Assembly: GCA_022568195.1 (NCBI GenBank)
Contig: JADFFS010000010.1
Location: forward strand, 1-46,798
DNA: 46,798 nucleotides
Direction of reading: 5' to 3'
Source: Chloroflexota bacterium
GTDB lineage: Bacteria > Chloroflexota > Dehalococcoidia > Lucifugimonadales > UBA3495
In this document: piece by piece, positions 35,573 through 44,744 of the stretch
Numbering within the stretch: the first letter of the stretch is position 1
How the letters are laid out: every line of letters begins with the position of its first letter
Notes under the pieces: generated by a model
The model's input: only the letters and a program-made list of their open reading frames with translations
What the model was told of the DNA's origin: nothing
Database searches by the model: none
Program-made: the position numbers and the translations under genes

Positions 35573-36064
35573 CTACCCGCTAGGGCCCGGCATCCCAAAT
35601 TTGTCGTAAACGGCCTTGGCTACGTGGGGAGGCACCATGCCGGTGATGTCGCCTCCCAGCATGGCAACCTCTTTAATCAGACTGGAACTGAGAAACATAT
35701 GGTCTTGGGATGTCATGAAAGACACCATGTCGATCTCTGGCGCCAGTCTACGGTTCATGATCGCCATGTCGAATTCGTACTCAAAATCGGAGCCGGTGCG
35801 GAGGCCTCTGATGATAACGTTGGCGCCGACATCTTGGACGAATCGGACCACCAGGCCTTCGAACCTGACTACCTCTACATTGGGCAGGTCTTCGACTGTT
35901 TTGCTAAATAGACTGATCCTCTCCTCTACATCGAACAGCAGGTCCTTGGTCGGTGTGGCATAGACGGCAATGATTAATTTGTCGAACAAGGCCGATGCCC
36001 GCTTGGCCAAGTCCACGTGTCCCAAGGTCACCGGGTCGAAACTCCCCGGGTAAACGGCAGTCAA
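35573..36064 (-). CDS. coaD: Phosphopantetheine adenylyltransferase
   Basis: This 163-residue nucleotidyltransferase makes dephospho-CoA from 4'-phosphopantetheine and ATP, the fourth step of CoA synthesis. The catalytic motif is YPGSFDPVTLGHVD (T/HxGH type), with IIRGLRTGSDFEYEFDMA and the ISSTxI-equivalent LSSSLIKEVAMLGGD. The start is TTG at 36064, eight bases after GAGGG, right behind the rsmD stop; the rsmD-coaD pair is a common arrangement. Confidence 0.95.
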   Translation of the reverse strand: MTAVYPGSFDPVTLGHVDLAKRASALFDKLIIAVYATPTKDLLFDVEERISLFSKTVEDLPNVEVVRFEGLVVRFVQDVGANVIIRGLRTGSDFEYEFDMAIMNRRLAPEIDMVSFMTSQDHMFLSSSLIKEVAMLGGDITGMVPPHVAKAVYDKFGMPGPSG

Positions 36065-36069
36065 AGGCT

Positions 36070-36621
36070 TTAGCCCTCTCTTTCAAAAAAGTCTACGACG
36101 TTGTCGCCATAACTCCTATGGGAAATCATTTGCAGCGGTCCGTATCCGGATTGCAGAGTCACTCGCTTGGAGTGACCTGCTACCACGGTTCCGCTAAAAT
36201 CCACCAAGTTTGGGATCCCCGCAATCTCCTCCAGGACCTGGTCCAGATTCTCCAGCCGGTAGGGCGGGTCCAGCATCACCAATCGGTATGGCCCAGCCAG
36301 ACTGGTCAAAGCCGAATGGACTGTGCTGCAGTAGACCGCGGCGTTGGAGCGTAATTTGGTGTTTTCCAAATTGTCGTTGATTACCGCACACTGGCGCCGG
36401 TCCTGCTCAACGAAGTCCGCCCAACTTGCTCCACGGCTGAGAGCTTCGATGCCCAGGCTACCGGAGCCGGCGTAGAGGTCCAGGACTCGCCCTCCTTGGT
36501 ACAGTTGAGGGCTGAGGATGTTGAAGATCGCCGCCCTCACCCGCTCGGTGGTGGGCCGCCCTCCTGGGGATATGGTCCCCTTCAACCGGCGACCCTTGGC
36601 CTCACCTCCGACCACACGCAT
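36070..36621 (-). CDS. rsmD: 16S rRNA (guanine(966)-N(2))-methyltransferase RsmD
   Basis: The enzyme methylates G966 of 16S rRNA. The protein opens MRVVGGEAKGRRL, the SAM site is VLDLYAGSGSLGIEALSRGA, and the catalytic motif IV is VMLDPPY. The start at 36621 matches the family; an ATG at 36648 adds nine residues. Neither has a clear ribosome binding site. The coaD start follows five bases after its stop. Confidence 0.93.
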   Translation of the reverse strand: MRVVGGEAKGRRLKGTISPGGRPTTERVRAAIFNILSPQLYQGGRVLDLYAGSGSLGIEALSRGASWADFVEQDRRQCAVINDNLENTKLRSNAAVYCSTVHSALTSLAGPYRLVMLDPPYRLENLDQVLEEIAGIPNLVDFSGTVVAGHSKRVTLQSGYGPLQMISHRSYGDNVVDFFEREG

Positions 36622-36758
36622 TGAACGTCCAGAGCCGTATTTAAACATAATGTCAATATCTTTTCCTAGAGAAGGCCAGGTCGATTTTAACCACTTTGGG
36701 GCCGATCCGCTTCCGGCTAGGCGGGCGGACCCTAACTATCCTACACCATACAACACGG

Positions 36759-36776
36759 GCCACAGAGTCACGGAGA
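36759..36776. repeat. Half-copy of the 6111 palindromic repeat
   Basis: GCCACAGAGTCACGGAGA corresponds to one arm of the hairpin at 6111-6175, with an internal deletion; no second arm is found. It lies in the 302-base gap between rsmD and ribF (36622-36923), which otherwise shows nothing recognisable. Confidence 0.5.
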
Positions 36777-36923
36777 CGGGTGCCTCGAGGCCGAAATTGG
36801 TTGACCCATATTTCTGCCTGTGCTACCATCCCAGCACGTCAAACCGCCGTTTCCTCCTACCGGATTTCCACCGGGGCAACCAGAATCGACTGGGGAGAAA
36901 GCACCAAGGGGACCTAAACCGGC

Positions 36924-37868
36924 ATGAGCTTCCGCCAGCGGATGTCCAGGTTTGCCCCCGACAGAGATACCGTCCTCACCATCGGCGTATTCGATGGAGT
37001 CCACCAGGGCCACTGCCATCTATTGCGCCGGCTGGTCCAACTAGCAGGCTCCTCCTACATTCCCACCGTCCTCACGTTCAACAACCACCCTATCACCGTG
37101 CTGCGGCCAGGGACTCAGGTTGGCTACATCACGTCACCCAAGGAAAAGGTGCGTCTGCTTCGAGAACAGGGCATTGAACTGGTGGTATCCTTGGATTTCG
37201 ACCATTCGTTGTCTCAGGTCAGCGCCGACGAATTTACCAATGTATTGGTGGAACCGCTGCGCATGAAGGGGTTGGTTATCGGTCCGGATTCAGCCGTGGG
37301 CCGAAACCGCGAGGGGGATGTGGACTTTCTGCGGAAGAAGGGTTCCGAGCTGGGGTTCTGGGTCGAAACCATCGACTCCTGGACCGTGGATGGCGGCGCG
37401 GTGAAAAGCCGCCGCATACGGACAGCCTTGGAGCAAGGCGACGTCACCGCCTGTGCGCGTCTATTGGGCCGCAAGTTTTCTTTGGGCGGCGAGGTCGTGG
37501 TTGGCGCCAAAAGAGGGAAGGAGATGGGATTTCCAACGGCCAACCTGGACGTCCCGGCGGAGATGGTGGTGCCAGGCGATGGCATCTACGCCACATGGGC
37601 CATCATTGACGGCCAGAGGTACCCTTCGGCTACCAGCATCGGGGTCCGGCCAACCTTCGAGTTGACCGAGCGCCTGGTGGAAGTTTACGTGATAGACATG
37701 GAAGCCGACCTATACGGCAAGCGCGTCGATGTTGAGTTCGTCTCCAAGCTGCGAGATCAGGAAACGTTCTCCGGGGTGGACGAGTTGGTCCAGCAGATCG
37801 GCCAGGACGTAGCCAACACCCGTCTCGAGCTGGCCAGGGACAGGGACAGGGAAGTTGACGCTGTATAG
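36924..37868 (+). CDS. ribF: Bifunctional riboflavin kinase / FAD synthetase
   Basis: A 314-residue enzyme that makes FMN from riboflavin and then FAD. The N-terminal adenylyltransferase half has LTIGVFDGVHQGHCHLL and FNNHP. The C-terminal kinase half has GAKRGKEMGFPTANL, ATSIGVRPTF and the terminal FVSKLRDQETFSG. The kinase core is complete. In the adenylyltransferase half the usual GFDFRFG segment reads VIGPDSAVGRNREGD, the divergent version seen in several phyla. The 3' end overlaps tyrS by 14 bases. Confidence 0.94.
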   Translation: MSFRQRMSRFAPDRDTVLTIGVFDGVHQGHCHLLRRLVQLAGSSYIPTVLTFNNHPITVLRPGTQVGYITSPKEKVRLLREQGIELVVSLDFDHSLSQVSADEFTNVLVEPLRMKGLVIGPDSAVGRNREGDVDFLRKKGSELGFWVETIDSWTVDGGAVKSRRIRTALEQGDVTACARLLGRKFSLGGEVVVGAKRGKEMGFPTANLDVPAEMVVPGDGIYATWAIIDGQRYPSATSIGVRPTFELTERLVEVYVIDMEADLYGKRVDVEFVSKLRDQETFSGVDELVQQIGQDVANTRLELARDRDREVDAV

Positions 37869-39132
37869 CCCGGAAATCATAGACCGAATCACCCGCCGTG
37901 GGGTCCAAGAGATCATCTCGCGGGACGAATTCGTGCGCATGCTGCAGGAGGGCAAGCCACTGCGGCTGAAGATGGGGTTCGACCCCAGCCGCCCGGATAT
38001 ACATCTTGGCCACGTTGTGGGGCTAAGAAAGCTGCACCAGCTACAGGAATTGGGCCACCAGGTAATTCTGGTCGTGGGCGACTGGACTGCCCAGATCGGC
38101 GACCCCAGCGGCCAATCGGCCACCCGGCCTACACTCACCCACGACGAGGTCATTGCCAACGCCGAGTCATACCTGCGCCAGTTTTTCAAGGTGGTGGACC
38201 GGGACCGCACCCAGGTGGTGTGGCAGAGCGAGTGGTTCGGCAAGTTTACCCTGGCGGATGTCCTTAAACTGACCGGCCGGTTCACCGTGGCCCAATTTCT
38301 GGAGCGGGACGATTTCGCCAAGCGCTTTCAAGAGCACCGGCCCATCGCCATCACCGAGTTGCTTTACCCTCTGCTGCAAGCGTATGACTCGGTGGAAATA
38401 CGGGCGGACGTGGAGTTCGGCGGCACCGACCAGATGTTTAACCTGCTGGTGGGCCGGGAATTGCAGGGAATGATGGGCCAGAAACCCCAGCAATGCGTCC
38501 TAATGCCCATTCTGGTAGGTACCGACGGCGTTCAGAAAATGAGCAAAAGCCTGGACAACTACGTGGGAGTGGAGGAGCCGCCCAACGACATGTACGGCAA
38601 GCTGATGTCCTTGCCCGACCAGCTCATACCCTCCTATTTCAACTTCCTGACCGACACTTCCGAGGAAGAATTATCCGCTATATCCCAGGACCTGGCGACC
38701 GACGCGGTAAACCCGATGCAGCTGAAAAAACGCCTGGCCAGGGAAATCACCGCCCAATTCCATGACGGCCCGGCCGCAGATGCTGCCCAGCAACATTTCG
38801 AGCGGGTGGTCCAACGGCGGGACCTGCCGGAGGATATGCCCGACTTTGAGTTCAGACCCTATACTGGTCAGACATATACATCTGGGCCGCGTGAGATCGT
38901 GGATGAACCTACTGGCGCGCCAGTGGCGGCATTGCCGATGTTGCTCTCGGCTGCAGGATTAGCCTCCAGCAACAACGAAGCCAAGCGGCTGCTGAGTCAA
39001 GGCGCGATATATCTGATCCGCGCAACGGGGGAACCTCAGAAGCTGTCGGCAGACTACCCGGTAACAAATCTGCAATCAGGCGATGTGCTCAGGCGGGGAA
39101 ACCGCCGCTTTGTGCGATTAGTGGAGAGCTGA
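37855..39132 (+). CDS. tyrS: Tyrosyl-tRNA synthetase
   Basis: The 425-residue class I synthetase charges tRNA-Tyr. The HIGH motif is HLGH within PSRPDIHLGHVVGLRKL, and KMSKS is present in full (GVQKMSKSLDNYVG). GGTDQMFNLLVGR is also diagnostic, and an S4 RNA-binding domain closes the protein (SNNEAKRLLSQGAIYL). It belongs to the long-insert TyrS type without a YADVT-like extension. The start is TTG at 37855 inside the end of ribF, preceded by AGGGA; the overlap indicates coupled translation. Confidence 0.96.
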   Translation: MTLYSPEIIDRITRRGVQEIISRDEFVRMLQEGKPLRLKMGFDPSRPDIHLGHVVGLRKLHQLQELGHQVILVVGDWTAQIGDPSGQSATRPTLTHDEVIANAESYLRQFFKVVDRDRTQVVWQSEWFGKFTLADVLKLTGRFTVAQFLERDDFAKRFQEHRPIAITELLYPLLQAYDSVEIRADVEFGGTDQMFNLLVGRELQGMMGQKPQQCVLMPILVGTDGVQKMSKSLDNYVGVEEPPNDMYGKLMSLPDQLIPSYFNFLTDTSEEELSAISQDLATDAVNPMQLKKRLAREITAQFHDGPAADAAQQHFERVVQRRDLPEDMPDFEFRPYTGQTYTSGPREIVDEPTGAPVAALPMLLSAAGLASSNNEAKRLLSQGAIYLIRATGEPQKLSADYPVTNLQSGDVLRRGNRRFVRLVES

Positions 39133-39159
39133 GCTCCCCGCCCTGTATCTTATACCTGA

Positions 39160-40863
39160 GTGGTAAGCGAAAAGGCACTGGACCATCGGAGGTACCCACT
39201 GTTTTCCCCTGAAGAGATGGAGCGGCTGCGTCGAGAAGGAGCCCGTTGGCGGGAGAAAAACGCCGCGGCCACCCAGCGCAAGCCGTCCTTCAAGACTCCA
39301 TCTCAAATTCCCGTAGAGGCAGTCTACACTCCCGAAGATGTGCCTAACCAGGATTATCTTCGGGACCTAGGACTGCCCGGGGAGTATCCCTACCTGCGCG
39401 GGGTCCACGCCACGGGCTACCGGGAGCAGCTGTGGACCATGCGGATGTTTGCCGGTTTCGGGTTGGCCGAAGAGACCAACAACCGGTTCAAACTCCTCTT
39501 AAAGAACGGCGAGACCGGCTTGAGCGTGGCTTTCGATATGCCAACGCTCTACGGGTACGACACCGACGACCCTAGGGCCGCCAACGAGTTCGGCACCTGC
39601 GGGGTGGCCATATCATCGCTGGCGGATATGGAAACCCTTTTTCAGGGAATCCCCTTGGACCAAATCACCACCTCAATGACCATCAACAGCCCGGCGGCTA
39701 TTATCTGGGCCATGTTCATCGTGGTGGCCGAGAAGCAAGGCGCCAAGCTGGAAAACATCGGCGGCACGCTTCAAAACGACATCCTCAAAGAATACATCGC
39801 CCAGAACGAGTACATCTTTCCTCCGGAGCCTTCCATGGGTCTGGTGGTGGACACGGTGGAGTTCGCCACCCGCCACATGCCCCGGTGGAATCCCATCAGC
39901 ATCAGCGGATACCACATACGCGAGGCAGGTTCCACCGCTATCCAAGAGCTGGCGTTTACGCTGGCCGACGGATTTGAGTACGTGCGGCACTGCTTGGCGC
40001 GGGGTCTGTCCGTCGACGATTTCGTGCCAAGGCTCAGCTTCTTTTTCAACGTGCATAATAACTTCTTCGAGGAAATAGCCAAGTTCCGAGCGGCGCGGCG
40101 GGTTTGGGCCAGGGAGATGAAGGAAACCTTCAAAGCCCAGAACCCCCGGTCCTGTTGGCTGCGCTTCCATGCCCAGACCTCCGGAGCCACGCTTACAGCC
40201 CAGCAACCCGAGAACAACGTGGTGCGGGTGTCGCTGCAGGCCCTGGCCGCGGTGCTGGGGGGATGCCAGTCGTTGCACACCAACGGGAAAGACGAAGCCT
40301 GGGCCCTGCCGTCGGAAGCGGCGGCGCTGCAAGCGCTGCGGACCCAGCAAATAATCGCCCACGAGACCGGGGTAACCGACACAGTGGACCCCTTGGGCGG
40401 CAGCTATTTCCTGGAGAAGTTGACCGATCAGGTCGAAAGCGGGGCCTACGACTATTTCCGCCGGGTGGAAGACCTTGGTGGAGTGATGAAGGCGCTGGAA
40501 GCCGGGTATTTCCAGCGCGAGATCGCCGACGCCGCCTACATCTACCAGATGGAAGAGGACCGAAGGGAACGGATTACCGTCGGTGTCAACGAATACGTCA
40601 CCGGCGAGTCCATGGAAATCCCCTTGCTCCGAGTCGACCGAGAGGGGGAGCAGAGGCAGATCCAGCGGCTAAACGAGGTGCGGCGCGCCCGGGACGGGCG
40701 GGATGTGTCCCACAAACTTCGGGCCCTGGAGCAGGCAGCCAGGAGTTCGGAGAACCTCATGCCTCCGCTGGTGGAGGCCGTCAAAGCCTATGCGACCCTG
40801 GGCGAGATGATGGACGTGCTGCGGGGAGTATACGGGGAGTATCAGCCGTCCTGGGGGTTCTAG
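39160..40863 (+). CDS. Acyl-CoA mutase large subunit (methylmalonyl-CoA mutase family)
   Basis: A 567-residue adenosylcobalamin-dependent mutase catalytic chain. It matches the TIM-barrel half of the family: [74 protein letters not shown], and [20 protein letters not shown]. The C-terminal B12-binding domain (DxHxxG) is absent, so a separate small subunit must supply it; none is in this window. Residues around the active site (GYREQLW) resemble the isobutyryl/hydroxyisobutyryl-CoA mutase branch as much as true methylmalonyl-CoA mutases, so the substrate is left open. The start is GTG at 39160 with a weak ribosome binding site; a later start near 39220 cannot be excluded. Confidence 0.88.
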   Translation: MVSEKALDHRRYPLFSPEEMERLRREGARWREKNAAATQRKPSFKTPSQIPVEAVYTPEDVPNQDYLRDLGLPGEYPYLRGVHATGYREQLWTMRMFAGFGLAEETNNRFKLLLKNGETGLSVAFDMPTLYGYDTDDPRAANEFGTCGVAISSLADMETLFQGIPLDQITTSMTINSPAAIIWAMFIVVAEKQGAKLENIGGTLQNDILKEYIAQNEYIFPPEPSMGLVVDTVEFATRHMPRWNPISISGYHIREAGSTAIQELAFTLADGFEYVRHCLARGLSVDDFVPRLSFFFNVHNNFFEEIAKFRAARRVWAREMKETFKAQNPRSCWLRFHAQTSGATLTAQQPENNVVRVSLQALAAVLGGCQSLHTNGKDEAWALPSEAAALQALRTQQIIAHETGVTDTVDPLGGSYFLEKLTDQVESGAYDYFRRVEDLGGVMKALEAGYFQREIADAAYIYQMEEDRRERITVGVNEYVTGESMEIPLLRVDREGEQRQIQRLNEVRRARDGRDVSHKLRALEQAARSSENLMPPLVEAVKAYATLGEMMDVLRGVYGEYQPSWGF

Positions 40864-40864
40864 G

Positions 40865-42904
40865 CTAGACCTTTTCCTCTTCTCTGGCCCGCTTGGCCTC
40901 TTCAATGACCCGGGGCTCCAGGTTAGGGGGCACCGGCTCGTAGTGGTCGAACTCAAGTTGGTAGTTGCCCCGTCCCTGGCTGACCGAGCGCAGGTCTTGG
41001 GAATAGCGTTGGACTTCGGCCTTGGGAACCTCGGCGATGATCTCGGTGTAGCCGTCTTGAGGCGTCATGCCCAAGATCCGGGCTCGTTTGGTATTCAAGT
41101 CGCTCATTACCTCACCGGTATAAGCGTCGGGCGCGTTGACGGTCAGCTTCATGATGGGTTCCAGCAGAATGGGACTGGCATCGGCAACCCCTTTACGCAA
41201 GGCTTGGTTCCCGGCAATCTCGAAGGACATTCCCGAGGAATCCACGTCATGGAAGCTGCCGTCGTAAAGAACGGCTTTCAGGTCCACTATGGGGTACCCA
41301 GCCAGAACCCCCTCGCCCATGGCTTTTATCACGCCCTTTTCCACCGAGGGGAAGTACTCCCGGGGCACCTTGCCTCCGACCACCTCGGACTTAAACTCGA
41401 AACCCTGGGTGCGCTCCAGGGGCTCCAAGCGAAGGATCACGTGCCCGTACTGGCCATGCCCGCCTGACTGCTTTTTGTGCCTGTACTCGGCCTTGGTCAC
41501 CTGGCTAATGGTCTCCTTGTAGGCGACCCGGGGCATTTTAACCCTAAGGTCGGCGCCGAACTTTCGGCGTATTTTGTCCATGGCCACTTCGATCTGAGCA
41601 TCTCCCACGCCGGTGATCAAGGATTCGCCAGTGTCGTAATCCCTGGAAAATTCAAGGCTGGGGTCCTCTTCAACTATGCGGCTGAGGGCCACGGACATTT
41701 TGTCCAGGTCGGCCTTGGTGGCCGGGGAAACCGCGACGGTGTAGTAGCCTACCGGAAACTTGACCGGCTGGAAAGTCACCGCGTGGTCGCGCTGGCACAG
41801 GGTATCTCCGGTTAGAGTCTCCGAGAGTTTCCCTATAGCCCCGATATCTCCGGCGGTGACTTCGGTAACGTTATCTTGGGACTTGCCTTTGGGCAAATAC
41901 AATTGGCCGATACGTTCCGACACCTCTCTGACGCTATTCCAGACTTCCGAGTTGCTCTTGATACCTCCCCGGTAGACCCGGAACAAGGACAGTTTGCCTA
42001 CGAAGGGATCGGCGGTGGTCTTGAACACGAAGGCCGCCAGCGGTCCGTCGGAGTCTGGCTCGACGTCTGCGCCATCATTAGCCATGAGAGGCCGGATACC
42101 GTCGACGGGGGAGGGCAGGAAGTCGCGAACCATGGTCAAACATTCTTCCACGCCAATGTTTTTGGTCGCCGAACCGGCCAGGATGGGAATAAGCTCACCT
42201 CGCCAGATAGCGGCCCGAACGCCGCTGAGAATCTCTTCGCCGGTCAGCTCCTCCCCTCCCAGGTACTTGTCGGCCAGAGCCTCATCGCTTTCGGCGGCCG
42301 CCTCAATCAATCGCTCCCTGGCAGCCTGAACCTCATCCGCCACCGAGGCGGGAACGTCTGCCGGGGGGTTGACTACGCTGACCACGCCGGTGAAGTCCTG
42401 GGCATCGCCGATGGGTATCTGGAAAGGCACACAATGGTTGCCAAAAGTGCCCTGAATATCCGAGACACAACGGGCGAAGCTGGCGTTTTCCCGGTCCATC
42501 TTGTTGACCAATATGATCCTGGGAAGACCCTGGGCTTCACACATGCTCCATGAGCGCTCAGTGCCCACGTCCACGCCCGAAGGGGCAGCCACCAGGATCA
42601 CCGCTCCCTCCACCACCCGCAAAGCAGCGCCCACTTCCCCCAGAAAGTCGTCGTATCCTGGGGTGTCCAAAAAGTTGACTTTGTAATCGTTGGCGGCGCA
42701 AGCGATCAGTGTGGTTTGTACACTGCTGTTGCGCTTGATCTCTTCCGGCTCGTAGTCGGATACCGTGTTTCCGTCCTCAACCCGGCCGATCCGGGTGGTG
42801 GCTTTGTGATTGAAGAGAAGTGCCTCGCTCAGGGAGGTCTTGCCCACCCCGCTGTGGGAGAGCAAAGCAACGTTTCTAATGTTAGCGACTTGTATCCCGG
42901 GCAT
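40865..42904 (-). CDS. EF-G-like translational GTPase (FusA2 type)
   Basis: A 679-residue protein with the EF-G domain order: GTPase, domain II, then C-terminal domains III-V (GGHGQYGHVILRLEP; TPQDGYTEIIAEVPKAEVQRYSQDLRS). The GTPase motifs differ from elongation factor G proper: G1 is SHSGVGKTSLSEAL, G3 is DTPGYDDFLGEV with Tyr in place of the catalytic His, G4 is NKMDRE. This is the pattern of the paralogue group whose role in translation is unclear. The start at 42904 has GGGGGA upstream; the frame extends to 43021 without conserved sequence. The gene is convergent with the mutase, stops two bases apart. Confidence 0.9.
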   Translation of the reverse strand: MPGIQVANIRNVALLSHSGVGKTSLSEALLFNHKATTRIGRVEDGNTVSDYEPEEIKRNSSVQTTLIACAANDYKVNFLDTPGYDDFLGEVGAALRVVEGAVILVAAPSGVDVGTERSWSMCEAQGLPRIILVNKMDRENASFARCVSDIQGTFGNHCVPFQIPIGDAQDFTGVVSVVNPPADVPASVADEVQAARERLIEAAAESDEALADKYLGGEELTGEEILSGVRAAIWRGELIPILAGSATKNIGVEECLTMVRDFLPSPVDGIRPLMANDGADVEPDSDGPLAAFVFKTTADPFVGKLSLFRVYRGGIKSNSEVWNSVREVSERIGQLYLPKGKSQDNVTEVTAGDIGAIGKLSETLTGDTLCQRDHAVTFQPVKFPVGYYTVAVSPATKADLDKMSVALSRIVEEDPSLEFSRDYDTGESLITGVGDAQIEVAMDKIRRKFGADLRVKMPRVAYKETISQVTKAEYRHKKQSGGHGQYGHVILRLEPLERTQGFEFKSEVVGGKVPREYFPSVEKGVIKAMGEGVLAGYPIVDLKAVLYDGSFHDVDSSGMSFEIAGNQALRKGVADASPILLEPIMKLTVNAPDAYTGEVMSDLNTKRARILGMTPQDGYTEIIAEVPKAEVQRYSQDLRSVSQGRGNYQLEFDHYEPVPPNLEPRVIEEAKRAREEEKV

Positions 42905-43019
42905 TTGGTATCCCCCTTCCCATATGGGTGACAATCTAGAGAGTTCCCAAGAAATCCAAGCGGGCGATAAGCGCAGGCCAGACCCAGCGCGCCGGAACGA
43001 GCAGGTCAGTCCTAGGCCC

Positions 43020-43049
43020 ATTTTAGCTGCTTAATAGCCTATCGCGCAA
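43020..43049 (-). promoter_or_regulatory. Weak candidate promoter of the EF-G-like gene
   Basis: Minus strand TTGCGC (43049-43044), 18-base spacer, TAAAAT (43025-43020). It implies a leader of about 110 bases. Confidence 0.3.
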
Positions 43050-43109
43050 CACGCATGGAAATTGGGGCTGGATTTGTCAGCGCCTGTTTCAAACTCCGCT
43101 CACCTTGAG

Positions 43110-43141
43110 CCTGTCGCAGGGCTCCAGCGTGGTTCGACAGG
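43110..43141. repeat. Small inverted repeat
   Basis: CCTGTCG (43110-43116) and CGACAGG (43135-43141) form a 7-bp stem with an 18-base loop in the untranslated spacer; preceded by CACCTTGAG. Confidence 0.5.
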
Positions 43142-43197
43142 TCCTCCGATCCACCAGGGAGACTAACGACCTACGGCCGGAGTTCACCGGGTCGGGT

Positions 43198-43225
43198 TTG
43201 AAAGTAAGGGGCGCGGGTCTATAAT
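43198..43225 (+). promoter_or_regulatory. Candidate promoter of the RidA gene
   Basis: TTGAAA (43198-43203), 16-base spacer, perfect TATAAT (43220-43225). Leader of about 80 bases. Confidence 0.45.
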
Positions 43226-43314
43226 GGAAAATCCTAAAACCAGGCATGGATTCACGCGAAACCGGTGGCGATGCCTGTAATCGCATGTCAATGCTGTCAA
43301 AAGGAAGTGCAATT

Positions 43315-43701
43315 ATGCCCAAGAAAGAGATCATCACCAGCGACAAGTTGTCTCCTGGCCGGGGACTGCTCTCCCAGGCAACCCGGTTTGGCAACATGGT
43401 TTTCGTTCAGGGATGCACCGGCCGGCATCCCACCACCGGAGAGGTGGGCAAGGACATCAAGGAGCAAACACGATATACGTTGGACCGCATAAAATTGATT
43501 CTGGAAGCAGCGGGCACCACTCTCGACAACGTCATGACCAACACGTGCTACATCGCCCGCAAGGAAGACCTGGCAGGATTTAACGAAGTCTATGGGGAAT
43601 ACTTCACCGACGACCGGCCGGCGCGAACCGCCATCATCGTGCAATTCGGAGCGGAGGACAACCTGGTGGAAATAACGTCCACTGCTTGCATACCCAATTA
43701 A
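43315..43701 (+). CDS. RidA / YjgF family protein
   Basis: A 128-residue trimeric-barrel protein. RidA enzymes hydrolyse reactive enamine/imine intermediates. The sequence shows SPGRGLLSQATRFGNMVFVQG, KDIKEQTRYTLDRIKLILEA, the TCYIARKEDLAGFNEVYGEYF segment, and ends DNLVEITSTACIPN. The substrate-stabilising Arg is in DDRPARTAIIV. AAGGAAG lies upstream of the ATG at 43315. Confidence 0.9.
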   Translation: MPKKEIITSDKLSPGRGLLSQATRFGNMVFVQGCTGRHPTTGEVGKDIKEQTRYTLDRIKLILEAAGTTLDNVMTNTCYIARKEDLAGFNEVYGEYFTDDRPARTAIIVQFGAEDNLVEITSTACIPN

Positions 43702-43796
43702 TAAGCAGCCTGGGACGAAGTGCAAATGCTGCTGGGGAGCCGGGGGCTGAGTTGCGTCAACAGGTTTGGCCAGAAACGTCTGGCCGGGGGTGACCG

Positions 43797-44030
43797 GTGA
43801 GAACAAGAGCCTTCATTCTAATAGAAACCCAGGTAGGAATGTCACAGCAGGTCGTCGATACCTTGCGTACGATGGACGGGATATTGTCGGCTGATGTGGT
43901 CACCGGGCTATTTGACGTGATCGCGTTGATCGAAACCGCGGACATGACCGGCATGGCCGAAATCGTGACCGGCCAGGTGCAAGGAATCCGGGGACTTAAA
44001 CACACCATCACCTGCGTGGCGGCGGGGTAG
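43797..44030 (+). CDS. Stand-alone Lrp/AsnC ligand-binding (RAM) domain protein
   Basis: A 77-residue protein consisting only of the ferredoxin-like effector domain of Lrp/AsnC regulators: AFILIETQVGMSQQVVDTL, then SADVVTGLFDVIALIE, then the closing strand HTITCVAAG. No DNA-binding helix-turn-helix is present, as in the small archaeal and bacterial RAM proteins that bind amino acids or partner with full regulators. Start GTG at 43797. Confidence 0.82.
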   Translation: MRTRAFILIETQVGMSQQVVDTLRTMDGILSADVVTGLFDVIALIETADMTGMAEIVTGQVQGIRGLKHTITCVAAG

Positions 44031-44046
44031 CGGTGGGCTCCTGGGA

Positions 44047-44358
44047 TCAGTTTAGTTTTTTATAGATTATATGGGTGCGGTTGGTGGTGTGTGGTCTGAT
44101 CTGGGCGACCCAGTCCCCCTTGTCCGATTCCTTAGTCCACCCCTCGGTCTGGGGAGTGTCCGGGGAGTCGATCTCATAAACGGCGGCGTAGCGGGCCACC
44201 CCTTCAACGTCGGAGGACTCGAGCCTGTACCGGGTACAACTGTGGACGCCCGGCGCCTGCAGGATGTTGGGCACATGTTGGGTGTCGTAGATGCGGTTAA
44301 AATCGTCCTCTAACTCTACAGGTATGTCCATCTGCACCAGGTAAATGTAATCGGCCAT
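44047..44358 (-). CDS. Small dimeric alpha/beta-barrel protein (EthD-like)
   Basis: A 103-residue protein beginning MADYIYLVQMDIPVELEDDF, followed by YDTQHVPNILQAPGVHSCTRY. The early strand, the conserved-looking HVPN and the later YEIDSPDT resemble small ferredoxin-like barrels of the EthD/antibiotic-monooxygenase group, often linked to degradation of aromatic or xenobiotic compounds. No enzymatic role is assigned. The start at 44358 has AGGAGG about 12 bases upstream; a longer reading to 44520 has no support. Confidence 0.7.
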   Translation of the reverse strand: MADYIYLVQMDIPVELEDDFNRIYDTQHVPNILQAPGVHSCTRYRLESSDVEGVARYAAVYEIDSPDTPQTEGWTKESDKGDWVAQIRPHTTNRTHIIYKKLN

Positions 44359-44744
44359 GATAAAACAACCTCCTGCAACCTTCTGGCGCATTGCGGCATT
44401 CGGGTTTGAAACCGTCGCCCGCCTAAGCAGTGTCCGCACGCCGGAGATGTCCCTTCCAATATATTGAGGTGCGTGACGCCGGATGGTCTGGATTATAGGG
44501 CGGTGGGAGCCCATCCACAAGATTGACCGTGGAGGGCGATGAGGACTAGAATGGGCACCTCAGCGACCGGCAGCGGGCCGCTCCTTCAGCGGCTCCTCCT
44601 CGACTTGTCGGGGGCCGGCCGCTCCCTTTTGTCCCAAAAACGGCTTTAGACAAGCAGGACGAGTCCTCCGGCCTCGAGTTCAAGCCACACGTTCTCGCGC
44701 GTGTCTCCTCTCGATCCCAAAGGGCCGCTCCATACGTTGCGAGG
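44359..44744. other. Spacer with a small hairpin and no gene
   Basis: 386 bases without a convincing gene. A perfect hairpin GCCGCT (44577-44582) / AGCGGC (44588-44593) with a 5-base loop is present; otherwise nothing recognisable. Confidence 0.4.

Larger units (their letters stand above)
42905..43314. other. Spacer between the divergent EF-G-like and RidA genes
   Basis: 410 bases without a gene. Contains the two candidate promoters listed separately and a CCTGTCG/CGACAGG inverted repeat at 43110-43141 resembling CCTTCGACAGGCTCAG-type intergenic palindromes. Confidence 0.5.

Noticed and set aside
42905-43021. N-terminal extension of the EF-G-like protein by 39 residues
   Set aside because: No conserved sequence, and the ATG at 42904 has a strong ribosome binding site.
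44551-44649. A 32-residue open frame in the 386-base spacer
   Set aside because: No ribosome binding site and low-complexity Leu/Gly-rich sequence; overlaps the small hairpin.
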